From Bradysia coprophila (lineage: Eukaryota; Arthropoda; Insecta; Diptera; Sciaridae), in the NCBI RefSeq assembly GCF_014529535.1, contig NW_023503302.1, positions 4,512,314 through 4,576,313 of the forward strand: a DNA stretch of 64,000 nt. Reading direction: 5' to 3'. Below are positions 49,001 to 61,538 of the stretch, one piece after another. Numbering within the stretch: the stretch's first letter is position 1; each line of letters opens with the position of its first letter. The notes beneath the pieces were generated by a model that ran no database searches, was not told the origin of the DNA, and was given only the letters and a program-made list of their open reading frames with translations. Position numbers and translations under genes: made by a program.

Positions 49001-50609
49001 ATGTATCGAACACTAGGCGCTACTTTTATATCAAATGAAGTAACAGATTTAGTGATTGGGTTGCGATACGCCTGTCGTTGGTAAAACGACGTATATGGGA
49101 ATATGGAACAAATCAGTTTTCTGCGGGTTTATAGAAGTTTTTACCTAACAGTTCAAGTCAATGGAAAATCTATTCAAAGATTTATGCGTTATTACATTAC
49201 ATTATTACAATGAACGCAGATTAACAATTATTGACTCTGATCAGTGTACCACAACAGTTCTGACAAAATAAAAGCCGCTATTAAAAGAACAGAGCGACCT
49301 TTTGATACTCGATCGTTCCTGCACATTCGTTTAGAAACTTTTTCAATCTTTATTTTAAGCTGTCTTCATAGGAGCTGTCTAAAGAAATTTAAAATCTCAA
49401 TTCAATAAGTCTTTCAAGACTTTAAAGCATTTTTCAACGATTTACAAGGATTTATTTTCCACATTTCATCGGCGACTGGTATAACATCTTACTGCTTTTC
49501 CAAAGCCTCCGTTCCAAAATGTTAAACACATATTTCTGTGACGTGTTCGGATTTTCTATCTAGACACATAACAGTGCAATGAATATCTCGATGTGAATGC
49601 GATGCACTGCACATTCTCTACATAATTCCACTTCGTGTTTATTGGGTGAGGTCCAGAGATGATGTTATTTGAGCTGTATGGTGTTTGACTCATGATCTCT
49701 GTGTGTAGACATGACAAACGGAATACATAATAATGTATTTTAAGTCGCGGTATCGTCTAAATTTAGACTAAACAATCGGTTATTATGCAATTTTCAAAAG
49801 TATTTTTTTCTCCTTCTTGTTCTGTTAACGTAATCTTACTGATGCAGGAAGCGTCACAGTGCCAACTAATAAGTACCAAAATAACGACAAGATAAGCCAA
49901 TTCACGTGTGAGAGTATACCAGATAAATGATTTCCTTTCACACCATTATTTTGCACTCGTCTGTAAGAGATTGATGGGAAGTTGCTTATATATAACATTC
50001 AAAGCAAATGTATTGTGAACTGTCAGAATCTTCCTCCAAAATCTTTATCCGATATATCCGCCACATTTGCTATTGTTGGGGTATTTCATTATTGTAAGTG
50101 CTGGTGTATCACTTTAAATTTAATTTTCGTATTGGCAGACACTAATAAATATTGATCCCGGCTAAACGATATATTGAGAGTGACTTAAAGCGTTGCCTTA
50201 ATGTTTGTGAGCTGAGAATATGATCAATTTTCAAATAAATTCCGATTTATCGTCGACGATTATAGTGTTTTGCCAGTTTTTAGTGCATTTAATTAAAGAT
50301 AATGTTTTAGCGGACGGAAAGCAAATTTCGGTGAATCATAAATCTACTCAAACCTTACTTTGTCCCAAGTGTTTAAAATTAGACAGAAATTTTGCACGTA
50401 AATTTCGCATTAATTTAAGTTGAAGTTTAATTTAAAAACGAAATTTTTTAGTGATTGTTGTTTTGTTTCATTTGCAGAAGCCCATCGTGCATTAGAACTT
50501 TTAGAGGATTATCATTCCCGCCTTTCAGCTCCGCAAGACCGTGCGTTGCGTATCGCTATTGAACGAGTTATACGAATATTTAAATCGCGATTATTTCAAG
50601 CATTATTAG
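43072..50609 (+). CDS. dlg1: Discs large 1, N-terminal exons of the L27-containing isoform (partial gene)
   Basis: Exon 1 (43072-43090) is a 19-nt coding microexon, ATG plus codons for PVKKQ and one base, followed by GTATGT. Exon 2 (50478-50609) starts after TTTGCAG. Joined in phase they read [20 protein letters not shown] and on through RLFQALL, residues 1-50. This is the N-terminus and most of the L27 domain of Dlg1/SAP97-type MAGUK scaffolds, which act at septate junctions and synapses; L27 mediates heteromeric assembly with other L27 proteins. Exon 2 ends in phase 1 before GTAAGT, as expected for the conserved Asp-Ile-Gln-Glu-Phe continuation, which I could not find in the remaining 13.4 kb. 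The PDZ, SH3 and GK exons must lie beyond the right edge. The intron between the exons is 7,387 bp and holds only repeats. The microexon is too short to trust alone, but its sequence and phase fit exactly. Confidence 0.9.
45409..45541. mobile_element. Second copy of the 9-bp-TSD MITE, opposite orientation
   Basis: The reverse complement aligns with 36130-36273: CATAGTATGCG, CCTTTTAC, ACCACTTAGAGGTGA, TCTCGCACACCA and GGTGTGCGAGACTACCCTA. No target duplication is recognised here. It lies within dlg1 intron 1. Confidence 0.65.
45881..45982. mobile_element. hAT-like MITE, internally deleted copy (102 bp)
   Basis: Ends CAAGGTAAATATAGTGAGGA and TAACTATATTTACCTTG, with the perfect 8-bp duplication ATATTTTT at 45873-45880 and 45983-45990. 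Inverted relative to the 58351 copy, lacking about 175 bp of its interior. Confidence 0.8.
45991..50477. other. Right part of dlg1 intron 1
   Basis: Repeat-poor AT-rich intronic DNA. A short near-repeat of TTTGTAGTTTTCAG occurs at 46040-46082. No coding exon recognised. Confidence 0.5.
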
Positions 50610-51359
50610 GTAAGTGGAAATGAATTGAAGAGAAAACTGTTTTAAGTTTTGTAATGAAAATTTTGTTGCTATTTCGACCATTCATCGAATGGTAACGAGA
50701 GTCTTTGGTTATTTTCAACAAATTTTGCATTACTCTCGGTGTTACTTAATGATTTATGATTTGGGGACTGCTGAAATAATTGAAACTTTGGTCAGCACCC
50801 ATACGGCCACAAATTACGTAAATTATGACGACAACGATGTTCTACTATATGTAACAATTCTAATGGAAGGAAGAGTAATTTAACGGTTTGCAAAGAAAAA
50901 GACCGCAATGATATGTAACATTCGATTTGAAGAACTGTCTCAAAGCAAATCTCACCATTTAACTTAGACATGGCATACATATGTCTAGCAAGAGTCGTCT
51001 CTAAGCATACACTTTGCAATGTACTAAAAATATAATCAGCCATTCACGTGATAATTTACGTTCGTTCAGGGGACAACATTCACCATAACGAAAACCGGAA
51101 ATATTTCACACCATTTATTGTTATGGGCGGTTCGCGGTCAGTAAAAAAATCGTACGACTTATTGACTTCGTTTTGACAAAGTCATTCTCAAAATCGATTT
51201 TTCGCAACTTCTCTCTTTAAATGCGAACGTTGACACTAGATCATCGAATTTGTAATAATCCTTTTCAAGTCGCGGGACAATATTACTAAGTTTTACATAA
51301 TTATGTTTTCCCTAGGGTCGAAAATGGCTTATTGCAACCCTAGGTATGTTATGGTTATT

Positions 51360-51490
51360 TTCCTAACAAATGCTGAAGGGCTTTATTAGCGAATGAGAGG
51401 TTTCCAGTATGTGTCGGAGGCGAGTTCTGGAATCGTATTCGCTAAAAAAGCCTTTTAGCATTGTTTGGAACAACGTTTTTCTTAAACGAC
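51360..51490 (+). repeat. Dispersed fold-back repeat, copy 2
   Basis: Carries TTAGCGAATGAGAGGTTTCC and TCGCTAAAAAAGCC arms; it is the opposite-orientation partner of 345-475. It lies in presumed dlg1 intronic DNA. Confidence 0.6.
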
Positions 51491-53311
51491 GTTGGAGTAC
51501 TTTATGCTCAAAAGCATGTAAAATTCCATCACATAATTTAGGATAAAAATGAAAAGTCTCACTTTCATGGGTTATACATACGAAAACTACTTTTCTTCTT
51601 TTTATCCCTTGTCATGCAAAGGACTGTTTTCGTACTGCAACTCGCAAAATTGTCTAAGGTCTACCGCCCACAACAAATGCGTAAACAACTATTTAGGAGT
51701 CTTGTTGTTTAAAGGTCCATTGAGTGTGGTATAAATCTTCAGATTGAGAAGTAAGGACAAAATAAACAGAAAAATCAATAGTTATTTACGTATCTGTGGT
51801 GGACGGTAGATTTTAGACAATTTCGCGAGTTGTAGCCCCGAAGTGAGTTCGTCCACAAAAAGAACAATTCTGAAATTTATGTCCGAGGTAATTTGTTAGT
51901 AAATACACAAATTTCTTGCTTGTATAAGAACGTGTAACCATTGTGTTTTTGATGCAGAATAATAAAAGCGGATCAAGCAAAGTATTAACGACTGTCAATT
52001 GTTTGATTTACTTGTTTATTAATGAAATAACGGTTTCATAGGTATATACTCTTGACTAGAAAGCATCTCAATGCAAACCATTCACAGTGGCTTAACGTCG
52101 TATGGTCGATTCCCGTTCATATTTGGGTGCTAGTATAATCTCAAATTAATTGAAATAGATTGTGGAGCTAGAACAAGCGACATTTATTAGAATGTATGAG
52201 ACAACACTCCAACCAAGACATATAGTCTTTGGCATTTTGAAAATGAGAGGATGTTTGAACCGGTGTATTGTAGTTCTGATATAAATTCGTTTGCTCACTA
52301 TAAAATCGTGGACATTATATTGGCACGTGTACGGTTGTGGTAATTTTTGTGATTAGTATTTTATTCGGTCAACATAGAATTACATACATCAGATGTTACT
52401 AAGAGCAATTTTGCTGATGTAACAAAAAAAAAAGTTTAAAGATATTCTAAGGCTGCCAAAAGTAGTTGTATCTTTAAGAACAATATTCGTGTGATTATAA
52501 GGAAACCCATCAATTAATCGTATGCGTGTTGATAACGGGAGAGGTTTTTAAGAGGTCATTTATTACCTTATCTACACCCTTCAAGGCAAACCCTTTTTCT
52601 GAATAAAGGAACAATTACACTACATAGATATTCAACTTTTCCCATTTTTTGCAGTGTACAGAATAGGGAACTCTAAAAATCAATTTCGTTAAAATTCTGT
52701 TTGTTATTTTACGAACAAATCATACATAAAGCTGATGTAGGATATTGATAGTGGGATAGAAATGCATTATCTTTATGGCACAAACGTATTGAATTCAAAA
52801 ATAAAACCAAAAGATTATGGCAGGAATCAGGCAGGAGTTAGTAAAATCTTAAAAGCTTATAGGATTTGCATTCGTAAAATGTGCACTTTTTGCGAATAAA
52901 TTGTAGACAAAGTTTTTACCGAAACTGAAAATCAACATGGTGTCGTTCATAAATGGCATCAAACGATATAGGGTAAGGGGTTGAACAAAAATCGGACGCA
53001 GGTGTATACGAAAGTTGCAATAGAAGATTATAGATACGAATTATTGAGACATTCGAGTCGAGGGGGAGATGCTTTGACCGCAATTATGTTGTAATACAAC
53101 ATTGTTGTATCCGTTTACATGAGCTTTGTGGGAAGGGCGACCGAATTTCAGTCATTTATACGTTATGGAAGCCCATCGTACCGTTTGCCTCACGTGAGTA
53201 GTAGATCACATTGGATGCTGCGAAAATTATTCATTGCTGCCACCTCACCGGCTTTGGCAGCGCAGCGCCATTTGTTATCATTTCTCTACTGACTAACTAT
53301 ACTTGTCGAAA

Positions 53312-53535
53312 AGCAGTTACCGAAGCAAGTTCCTCAAAAACACACGAGGAAGATTGTAAATATCGCAAAGTTGTTTCCGAATTAATGAATTTATTCCGGA
53401 TTATTGCCTGCTCTATGCGAAAGTTGATTATTGAAAAGATACATAAAAAGAACCGAGTTTTTTTTTCATGTAATGGATCATTTTCGCAAACTGCATACTG
53501 CTATGTAATGGTCAATTTTCGCATGAGGTAGTCAA
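53312..53535. repeat. Dispersed TIR repeat family M3, copy 3
   Basis: Contains AGCAGTTACCGAAGCAAG, CTCAAAAACACACGAG, TGTAATGGATCATTTTCGCA and TAATGGTCAATTTTCGCATG, collinear with copy 2. It lies in presumed dlg1 intronic DNA. Confidence 0.55.
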
Positions 53536-56438
53536 TAAAATAATTTAAATTTCTGTCGAGACAAACTAAGAGAGATTTCGAGTGCGGACGACCTGTTTAA
53601 GGTTCGAGTGAGTTAGGTGAGGTGTAAGCAATGTAAAAATGTAAGAAAAATTGAGAAATAAAGGGAAAACGTTATCCCAAAAATAGCCCATGACCATACA
53701 CAAGTTAACAATCATTCGAAGGATTTTATAGAATTTAACAACCATTCGAAGGACTTTACTTTTGCGGGCAAATTACAAAATCATTACAATCCACTTATTG
53801 CTCTGTTTTTGTTAATAGTTGTATGGCTATAAATTTTAAATGGTATTGAATAGCATGTCTTGGTTCGAAAAATGTGAAAACAATTTCGCAGAAACTAAAA
53901 ATATCGCACAGTTTGCGCATGGATCGGTTAAATTTAATTGTGTTGTGACCTAGAGAGGATTATAAATTAAAGGCCGTCCGATTGAATTATAGCTACTTTG
54001 GTTCCCATTTTTCTTTTGGTTTTTTATTTGTGGCCCATGATTACTGTTGGATTACTGTGTGAATAGATATAGTCATTTCCACCTATATAAGTAAAAGAAG
54101 ATTTATCGGCAGGATTTCACAATCACATTATGGATCTCATCGTATTTTTTCTATAAAATAAAAGACACTTGACTCTGTGTATATAAACAGTTCTTAATAA
54201 ATAACTATTCTCCGACTGACTCTTATTTATGAAATAGTTAAATTTTAATGACTGGTTCATGTTCACTGCGATTGACTAACTTTTTTTTAACGTTTCGATT
54301 TGCATGGTACACATATTATCGTATGAATGCTTGTTTCATTGAGATTTTATTTTTAGCCGTCATATTTTCCATGCAAAAATGTAAAATGAATTTTTATTTC
54401 GTGAAATGACATGTCATTCGTATACTTCAGCACATCCATTAAGCAAATATGTCCCGTCCTGGCACTAATAAATATATTACTTCAATAACATTGGCAACGT
54501 GCTGTGACCTAGAAAAGTGGGAGAATCGCATAACAGCGACCCCAACCATATTAGAAACTGCAATTGCATTTACTTTGAATTTTAGTTCTTACTATGAATA
54601 GCTCATACAAAAATTGTTGCTTTTGTGTAGACTATCGTCGGTTGATTGCGTCGACAGCACACATGCTTTTCATGTTATATTATTATTATGGAACCCCCAA
54701 GAGTAAATGGTGAATTATATTTCCGCAAAATTTTATGGTAAAATCCTTCATTAAAAGTCTAACTGTTGTTGTATGCATTCTACATGAGGTTCCGTTAAAT
54801 TAGCAGCTGTGTAAATGGTTTGCATGTTTTTCTTCACTTGAGGAAAATATTAAACTTTTTGCTACAAATAATAGCTGGATGACGACATCAATTTTTCATG
54901 TTCAGCCGGTATAATGCTAAATACATACTAATTGGTCGAGACCAATATCGTGATTCGTTCAAAGCTCTTCGACAAATCACGACCCAATGAATTGTGGGAT
55001 TAAGTTAACATTGAATCAGCTGAAACGCTTTCTTTTTCGTGGTAACATTGATTCACTGACTTTCTCTCAAACCATGTTCAGGTAATAATTAAGGCATCAC
55101 TGCCGAAAGTTTATTCTCCACACTGTGGTCTCATTATATTTGGTTCGGTTAGATTTACGATTATTCAATTCATTGCCAATCGATGGCGGTACAAGGGAAC
55201 AAGTCAATATTTAATACAGAACATTCATTCTCGTAGAAAGTTGTTTTATTGCAAGTCCCACAAGTTCCTGTTTCCAAAGGACCTTGATCAAGTCTATATT
55301 TGGAATGATATAAAACAAACCAGTCTCCCACAAATGTCTTGAATCACACAAACCTACAATTCTTGTTGAAAATTTTGCATCCCACTCGCGGACGTTGTGG
55401 TAACTATTTGATTACAGCCTACAAAATCCCTACAAAATCCCTACAAAATGACTTTAAGAGTATTTCCTAGGTTCTCTGGTACGAGGTTCCAATCAAATAC
55501 AACTTGAATCACAAACTTAATATTTGTTCTGTTTATCCCAACTGTAGAGGTGTGATTCTGTCACAAGTTTTAGCATCTGAAGTGCTTGAGGAGCCATTCA
55601 AGAATTATGTAGCAAATAGTTGTCAAAAAGCGGAAAAAATGACATCGGTCTTTTAACATCTCAGACGTGTTAGCATCCCAGAAGTTGTAGCACTACAGGT
55701 GGAGCGCCTCACAATTCTAGCAGTAGTTAAAGCTTACAATAGGTTTACCGAGGTCAAAAATCAGTATTTCCTGAAATTTCAGGTCAGGATTTTTTTTTTT
55801 AGAAAATAGACCTAGTCTGAACCTTGTTTTGATTAAACCTATTCCGTCAGGTTTGCATACAAATTTTTAGAATAACCGGTCAGGTTTTAGGTGCAGGTCA
55901 GATCATCATAATCAGGTTTCAGGTAAATCTGACCTCTTGCGAGCTTTGCTTTGGACTGCGTTCTGAATTTTTGTTCTGTAAGATATGTTACGGAGAAGAT
56001 CCCTCTTTTACTAAAAAACAACAAAATGGATCCGTGGAACGTAAATGTTTTGATCTTTCCATTTTCGGCTAGTCTTTTATTGTAACAAATATCAACGATT
56101 TGAAGAATTCGATTGGTTTTAAAACTTCAATTCACATGTATCTGTACTTATTCAATCGATTTTAGTCGTCACATACGTAGCTAGTGTTCCATCCATAACA
56201 CTGGTTGTAGGAAAGACAGAAAAAAAAACATTTTTTTAAGGAAATCAAGAACTCTATTCTCTAATACTATGATGGATTTTGCGGTTTTGTTACTAGCATT
56301 TCGATTTCCAAATCTATTTTACGATTTTTTTTTGATTTTTTGTGCTTGTTATATCGACAATAAAAACGTACGTACAACAAATTGACAACATTATAAAAAT
56401 ACTTGGAAGGAACAAAACAGTTAAACAGTAAAACATTA

Positions 56439-59400
56439 CTAAGATTTCAGGAATTTTCTGATTATGGCATTGGTTTTCTCTGGGGCATCTTGTTGAAGAA
56501 AATGATTCGTTCCCGGAACGACCTCGTACTGCAAATTTTTGAAAAACTTTTGAAGCTCTGCGCCAGTAGCTTTCGATATGTAAAGATCATCTTCGCCAAG
56601 GAGATAAAGACCTGACGCAAATGTCGTTGGTGTCGTCAATTTCGGCATTTTGTGAAAGCTGATGTTTGCACGGTAATAGTTGATGGGCGGAGTGAGTGCA
56701 CCTGAAATCGAAATTTTCATTTTATTGTTTTTTGATCGTCAAACGACAGAAGAAAAAAAAACGGATTTTGATCATCACCTGGTCTCGAGAATGTATATTT
56801 ATACGCTTCCATATCCTCATCGGTGTAAGTGTCCGATTTCTGTTTGCTTCCAACGGCTTTGAAGACAGCAAAGTCGTTCAAGCTGATAGTAAACTCGGGC
56901 AGACGTGGCATTTGAAAATAGAAAATGTACCAAGACTTCTTGAATTGGTCCCAAAATTCTGAGCTCATTATAACTTTACGCCACGCTTGTGCCGACGGTG
57001 CACCCATCATCACATACTTTTCGACCATGTTCATATTGTTTTGAACGAAATTCCATCCAACAACTGCGCCCCAATCATGACAAATCAAATAGCATTTTTC
57101 GCGACCCAATTCTTTGATCACGGATTTGATGTCGTCGCTTAGTTGATCAACTTCGTAGGATGAGATACCTTCCGGTTTATCTGAATCGCCATATCCTCGC
57201 ATGTCTATAGCAACGCACCTGTTCGTCGAAAGGAAAATGGGATGATTAGAACACGGTGGGAAATATTTTAATATTTTTTTGTTTTCGTCGATTTTGCTTA
57301 CCAATAATCGTTGGAGAATTCTTTGAGCTGAAATCTCCAAGAATACCAGAATTCTGGGAAGCCATGAACGAATAGCATCAACGGTTTAGATTTGTCGCCT
57401 TTTTCAACGTAATGCAGTTTGATGCCCTGGAAAAGATAACAAAAAGTGGAGAATTAACTACAACTTGAACTATACTTTCACTTTGTAGATCACAGCTGTA
57501 TCAAGTTACAACTCTATAAGGGCTGTAAGTCGAACTTAAGTCCTCTCGAGTGTTCATCAGAATTTTAAGCTTCATGAGGATTACTACTCTTCAAAATTAA
57601 CGACCTTGCAAGCGTTACAACTCGTACCACTCCACGAGAGTCACAAATCAACATTGCCTTTTACTACAATAAATGTCGCAAGTTTGTACAGGCTTAAAAT
57701 AATTGTAAAAGAAAGGTGAGTGTCGTCAATACCATCTTTTGACTTTTATAATATAAACAAGCCTTGCTGCACCAGTCTGTGTTCTGAGTGCAACATGCAT
57801 ATTTTACGATTATTATCGTCTGAAAACGACGTACTTAAGTGAAAAAGAAAGTTTGTAAGTCCATTTATGCACGCAAACAGAACCTTTAAATAACGAGTTT
57901 GTTCAGTAGGTTCAGTAGGTTTAAATTTAAAAATAAAAATTTAATAAACCGAGTACATCTGCCGCCCCGACATAATATTGGTTTAAAAGCCATAAAAATG
58001 TAAAGAAGCAATTCAACATTCAGATTGTTGTATTTTCTTCAAGCCTCAGTATTTAGGTCAACCAACAGACTTTTCTTCTGTGAACCAAAGACCGTGTAGT
58101 AAGCGTCGAATGCCTTTACTTGCCTATCATTGAGTTTAATGCATACATTTCCAAACAGAAATCATTTCTATGTTCTTTGAATATATATTGTGAGTTGTCT
58201 TATTTACCCACATGAAATCGACTGGTATACTGAGATGTTACATCTCATCCAAACAATAATGTTTCTCATCGAGTCGGAATCAAGAACTCAACTCATTAAT
58301 CATAATGACAAAGGCAAATTCTTCCAAGAAGAAGAAGTTGTGATTGAAACCAAGGTAAATATAGTGAGGAGGTAACGCCATTCAGACGTGCGGCCAAGCA
58401 CATAAGTTCGAAGCCAATGACATCTTTTTTTAAAATGGTTGACTACGATTTACTTGTATATCACAAAAATATTTTCTCTATCTCACAACAGATGGCCCGA
58501 CTTTCTATTCAATTTTTTGCTTTCATTTTCAACGAAGGGGTGAGACGGCGTTTGTATCGAACTTTCGTGCCACCGCACATCTGATTCGGTTATATATGGC
58601 ATTACTTCCTCACTATATTTACCTTGATTGAAACAAAGGTTTTATGTATATTATGGGAGCAAAATAAGAACTGTCCGATTTTATGCCTCCTAATTTTACA
58701 AGGTGTATGCGGTTGCTAGAGAGCTGCATTGTAATAATCTGAAATGAGTCAGGGAATGCAGATGTCCAAGCATATAGTCGGTTTGCAAAGAAAAAAAAAC
58801 GGCGCAGTGATATCTTAAGTGCATGTACAAATAGGTAAATCCGTGTTGAGTTGTAATATCACTTGAGGTCATAGCTGTTGTTGAAGCTTACTTTCATTAA
58901 AAAAAAAATAAGATTAAAGCGGATAAGCTGACACACGGTATTGATAACAACGATAAAATGTTTATCGTTGCATGTGTCTAATGATAAATAATAATCAATA
59001 AAATATGGTCAACGCGAAACAAAACTAAAACCTTGCCCTCTACGGTCACAGTACGCTTTTGTAATTATACCGTCGAATTACAATTTTCATAACATCAATC
59101 ATGACTTGGCGCTTAATATTTGTTTGTGATTCAAAAAAATTCACGTAACATAAACCGTTCGGTTTTACGATGAAGTCATTTCAAATTAATAGTTCGGAAA
59201 ATATGATGTTTTGATGATGATGATGTTTTAAATCCGATCATTATACGTTCGATATAACAGTAGCATTTTGTAGGTATACTTGATTCGGTCTGGCTGCATT
59301 AATACCATAGCCAATATGCTGTGATAACCAAATACGCAAATAAAGGTGAAACTCAATAGTGCCTCACAATATCTTATCATAATTAAAAAAAAAAGATATA

Positions 59401-61463
59401 AAAGAGCGAGCAACAAAATAATTACAAATATAGACTAAACAAGGCACCCACACTAGACTCAGAGATATTGCATAATGTGCACAAAATTTATTGATTCCTA
59501 CACATCATAGCCTTATGATCTGAGACAAAAAGAAAATGACAAAGGTCAAAACTATAATAATTGGTCAGCTTTGTCTTCCTCGGTGAAAGAACTCCGTTAA
59601 ATCAGATCATCAATCTAGACTGCAGTGGTAGAATAATCAGGTTCATATCCCCCTACATGGTTTTCGGAAGTCATATTTTCACTAACCTATCAATTTTCTA
59701 ATAGATTTAGAACTTTGAACGGTGTACGGTGCACTCATGCCATGAGAATATCATTAAATGCAAAAGTCTAGAGCTATGAATATCGTTGAGTTTTTAGAAA
59801 TACCTCAGAAGTTTTACAATTGAATTAAATCGTATTAACCCATTCCATCAACGATAAAGACAGTATATTAAAGCAAAGTGCGCGGGTTCATATAAAAACA
59901 GAATTTGTATCCGGCACCGGCATGCATGCACCAGCACCATATTACAACGATAAAAAAAAGTGTAATGACCATCGGCGACCACTGGCCACAAATATAGATA
60001 ATGCGATATTGTAATGTGAATGATAGTGAAATGGCAAAATCGGTGCAATTTTAATTACTTATAAATTAGATTCGGCGTGGTCTTTAAAGCAATCTATGGG
60101 ACGGAGTTCTCAGATCATCAAACGCTGCTGATCTTCATGTTCTGTACAAAAATTGGAACAATTACTTAAGAGGCAATTTAAAAAAAAAAAAAAATTATTT
60201 TGGCTACAACGATGTGGTTGATGATCATAGCATTTTAAGCGTGCAGACCGAAAATCATTCATTTGTTAAAGTTTTGTGACCTTCCGACGACCTTTATTAT
60301 GTAACTTATGTACTTAAATACTGTGCTTCAGCCGGATGTAAGGCCTCAAATCCGAGGGGTGGAAGTAAATGGACTAAATTGAATTCCCCGAGAGCTAATC
60401 CCATTTATTTTGGAAAGATTTAGCCCATTTAGTTCAAGAAGTGTCGGCACCCCTCGGTCAAATTTCATCTCTAAATTTCTGTCTATTCAGAGGTGCTATA
60501 GCAATTTTTTCGGCTGAAACATGAAAATTAAAATGCAAAAACTGATGGAGATAATTGAAAAGCTTTGATTTCGTGTGACTAATGTAATGGATTTTCATTT
60601 TTTCCTTCTTAGTGAAAATACACTTTTAATCAAGAACGATTCCGCAAAGAATGTTCAGAGAAACACGGGGATTTTTGTAACATTTCTACAGATTTAGTTT
60701 CATTGTTGAGCACATGGTCTATTTGAAATTAAAATATTTGTTAAATGGCGCTCATTTTACCATTGTACCACTCCGTTAAAATAAATCCTATTGGTTAAAA
60801 CGGTCACGTGACAAATTTCAACCAATACGAATCGGCTAAACGTAGTGAAAGATTTAATTGCTGGACTAAAATATGATTTAGACAATGCAAAAAAAACGAT
60901 TTCTAAAGCTTGACGACCATTTTCATCTCTTGCCACAAGGACACAATACAATCTGAACATTTTTTTTTCAGAAATCGATTTGCAAAAGAGACAATGAAAG
61001 GTTTCCGAGAATATTACCGAATTGGCTAAAGAATTAAATAGCATATCAACTGCCGAGCACATGTCTTCGTCATTATTCTGATTTTTTTTTATGCATTATT
61101 CAGAATAAGCGAACGAAAGTTTAGATTAACCATGTGGTTCGAATTGATATACAAATGAAACGAGGCGAATAATTATAAATTTCGAATAAATTTAGCAATT
61201 TTTTTTCCGTTCTTTAAGAGAAATTTTTATAGTAAAAAAATTGTACTTACGTTCACTCGAATGTAGTTATGCGTTCCAAACTCTGGATTCGATAGACATG
61301 CCGGAGGATGTGTTCGCACTTTTGGATTCCAGAACTTTGGATCATATTTCAGGAATTTTATGACTAAATACACAACTGCTAAAGAACTATAGAACAGGCA
61401 CAACGATTTCGTAACAAAAAACATAAATGGTGCCAGAATCAAGGTACTAATTTGCTTGATCAT
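56439..61463 (-). CDS. Membrane-anchored epoxide hydrolase (alpha/beta hydrolase, EPHX3/4-like), 4 exons
   Basis: Exons 61463-61251, 57426-57302, 57218-56779 and 56701-56439 join to 346 residues, the normal length for EPHX4-type enzymes. Residues about 10-36 form an N-terminal membrane anchor. Then come YIRVNGIKLHYVEKG, the oxyanion motif HGFPEFWYSWR (H92), DMRGYGDSDKP, and the nucleophile elbow CHDWGAVVGW with D161. The lid carries candidate proton-donor tyrosines in FYFQMPRLPE and PPINYYRA. The charge relay is completed by D298 in GEDDLYI and H326 in GTNHFLQQDAP. Known chemistry: opens epoxides through an Asp-ester intermediate; in insects such enzymes handle lipid or juvenile-hormone epoxides, but the substrate here is unknown. 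An earlier in-frame ATG at 61538 would add 25 residues; I prefer 61463, which follows AAAA and leads straight into the anchor. Intron 1 is 3.8 kb and contains a MITE. All catalytic residues are present. Confidence 0.93.
58351..58626. mobile_element. hAT-like MITE, longer copy (276 bp)
   Basis: Ends CAAGGTAAATATAGTGAGGA and CCTCACTATATTTACCTTG, with the perfect 8-bp duplication ATTGAAAC at 58343-58350 and 58627-58634. It sits in intron 1 of the epoxide hydrolase. No transposase. Confidence 0.85.
60352..60457. mobile_element. MITE with 6-bp target duplication (106 bp)
   Basis: Ends CCGAGGGGTG and CACCCCTCGG, flanked by TCAAAT at 60346-60351 and 60458-60463. Inner arms share AAATGGACTAAATTG-like sequence. 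A related piece lies at 45600-45650. Located in intron 1 of the epoxide hydrolase. Confidence 0.65.
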
Positions 61464-61538
61464 TTTTAGGCTGACCGCGAGTTTGTAACGATAATATTTA
61501 AAATGCAAAAAACAAATGAAATGTTGAAAACCATCCAA

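Larger units (their letters stand above)
50610..56438. other. Presumed dlg1 intron DNA up to the epoxide hydrolase 3' end
   Basis: I searched for the next Dlg1 exon (Ile-Gln-Glu-Phe-Tyr continuation) and did not see it. Two small local duplications are present: AACAACCATTCGAAGGA near 53710-53760 and a threefold CTACAAAATCCC near 55420-55447. Confidence 0.5.

Noticed and set aside
56680-56962. Plus-strand frames of 60 and 88 codons
   Set aside because: Shadows of the epoxide hydrolase exons and intron.
61350-61375. CAGGAATTTTATGACT as a possible next dlg1 exon (Gln-Glu-Phe-Tyr)
   Set aside because: It is the antisense of epoxide hydrolase exon 1 and does not continue in the Dlg1 sequence.
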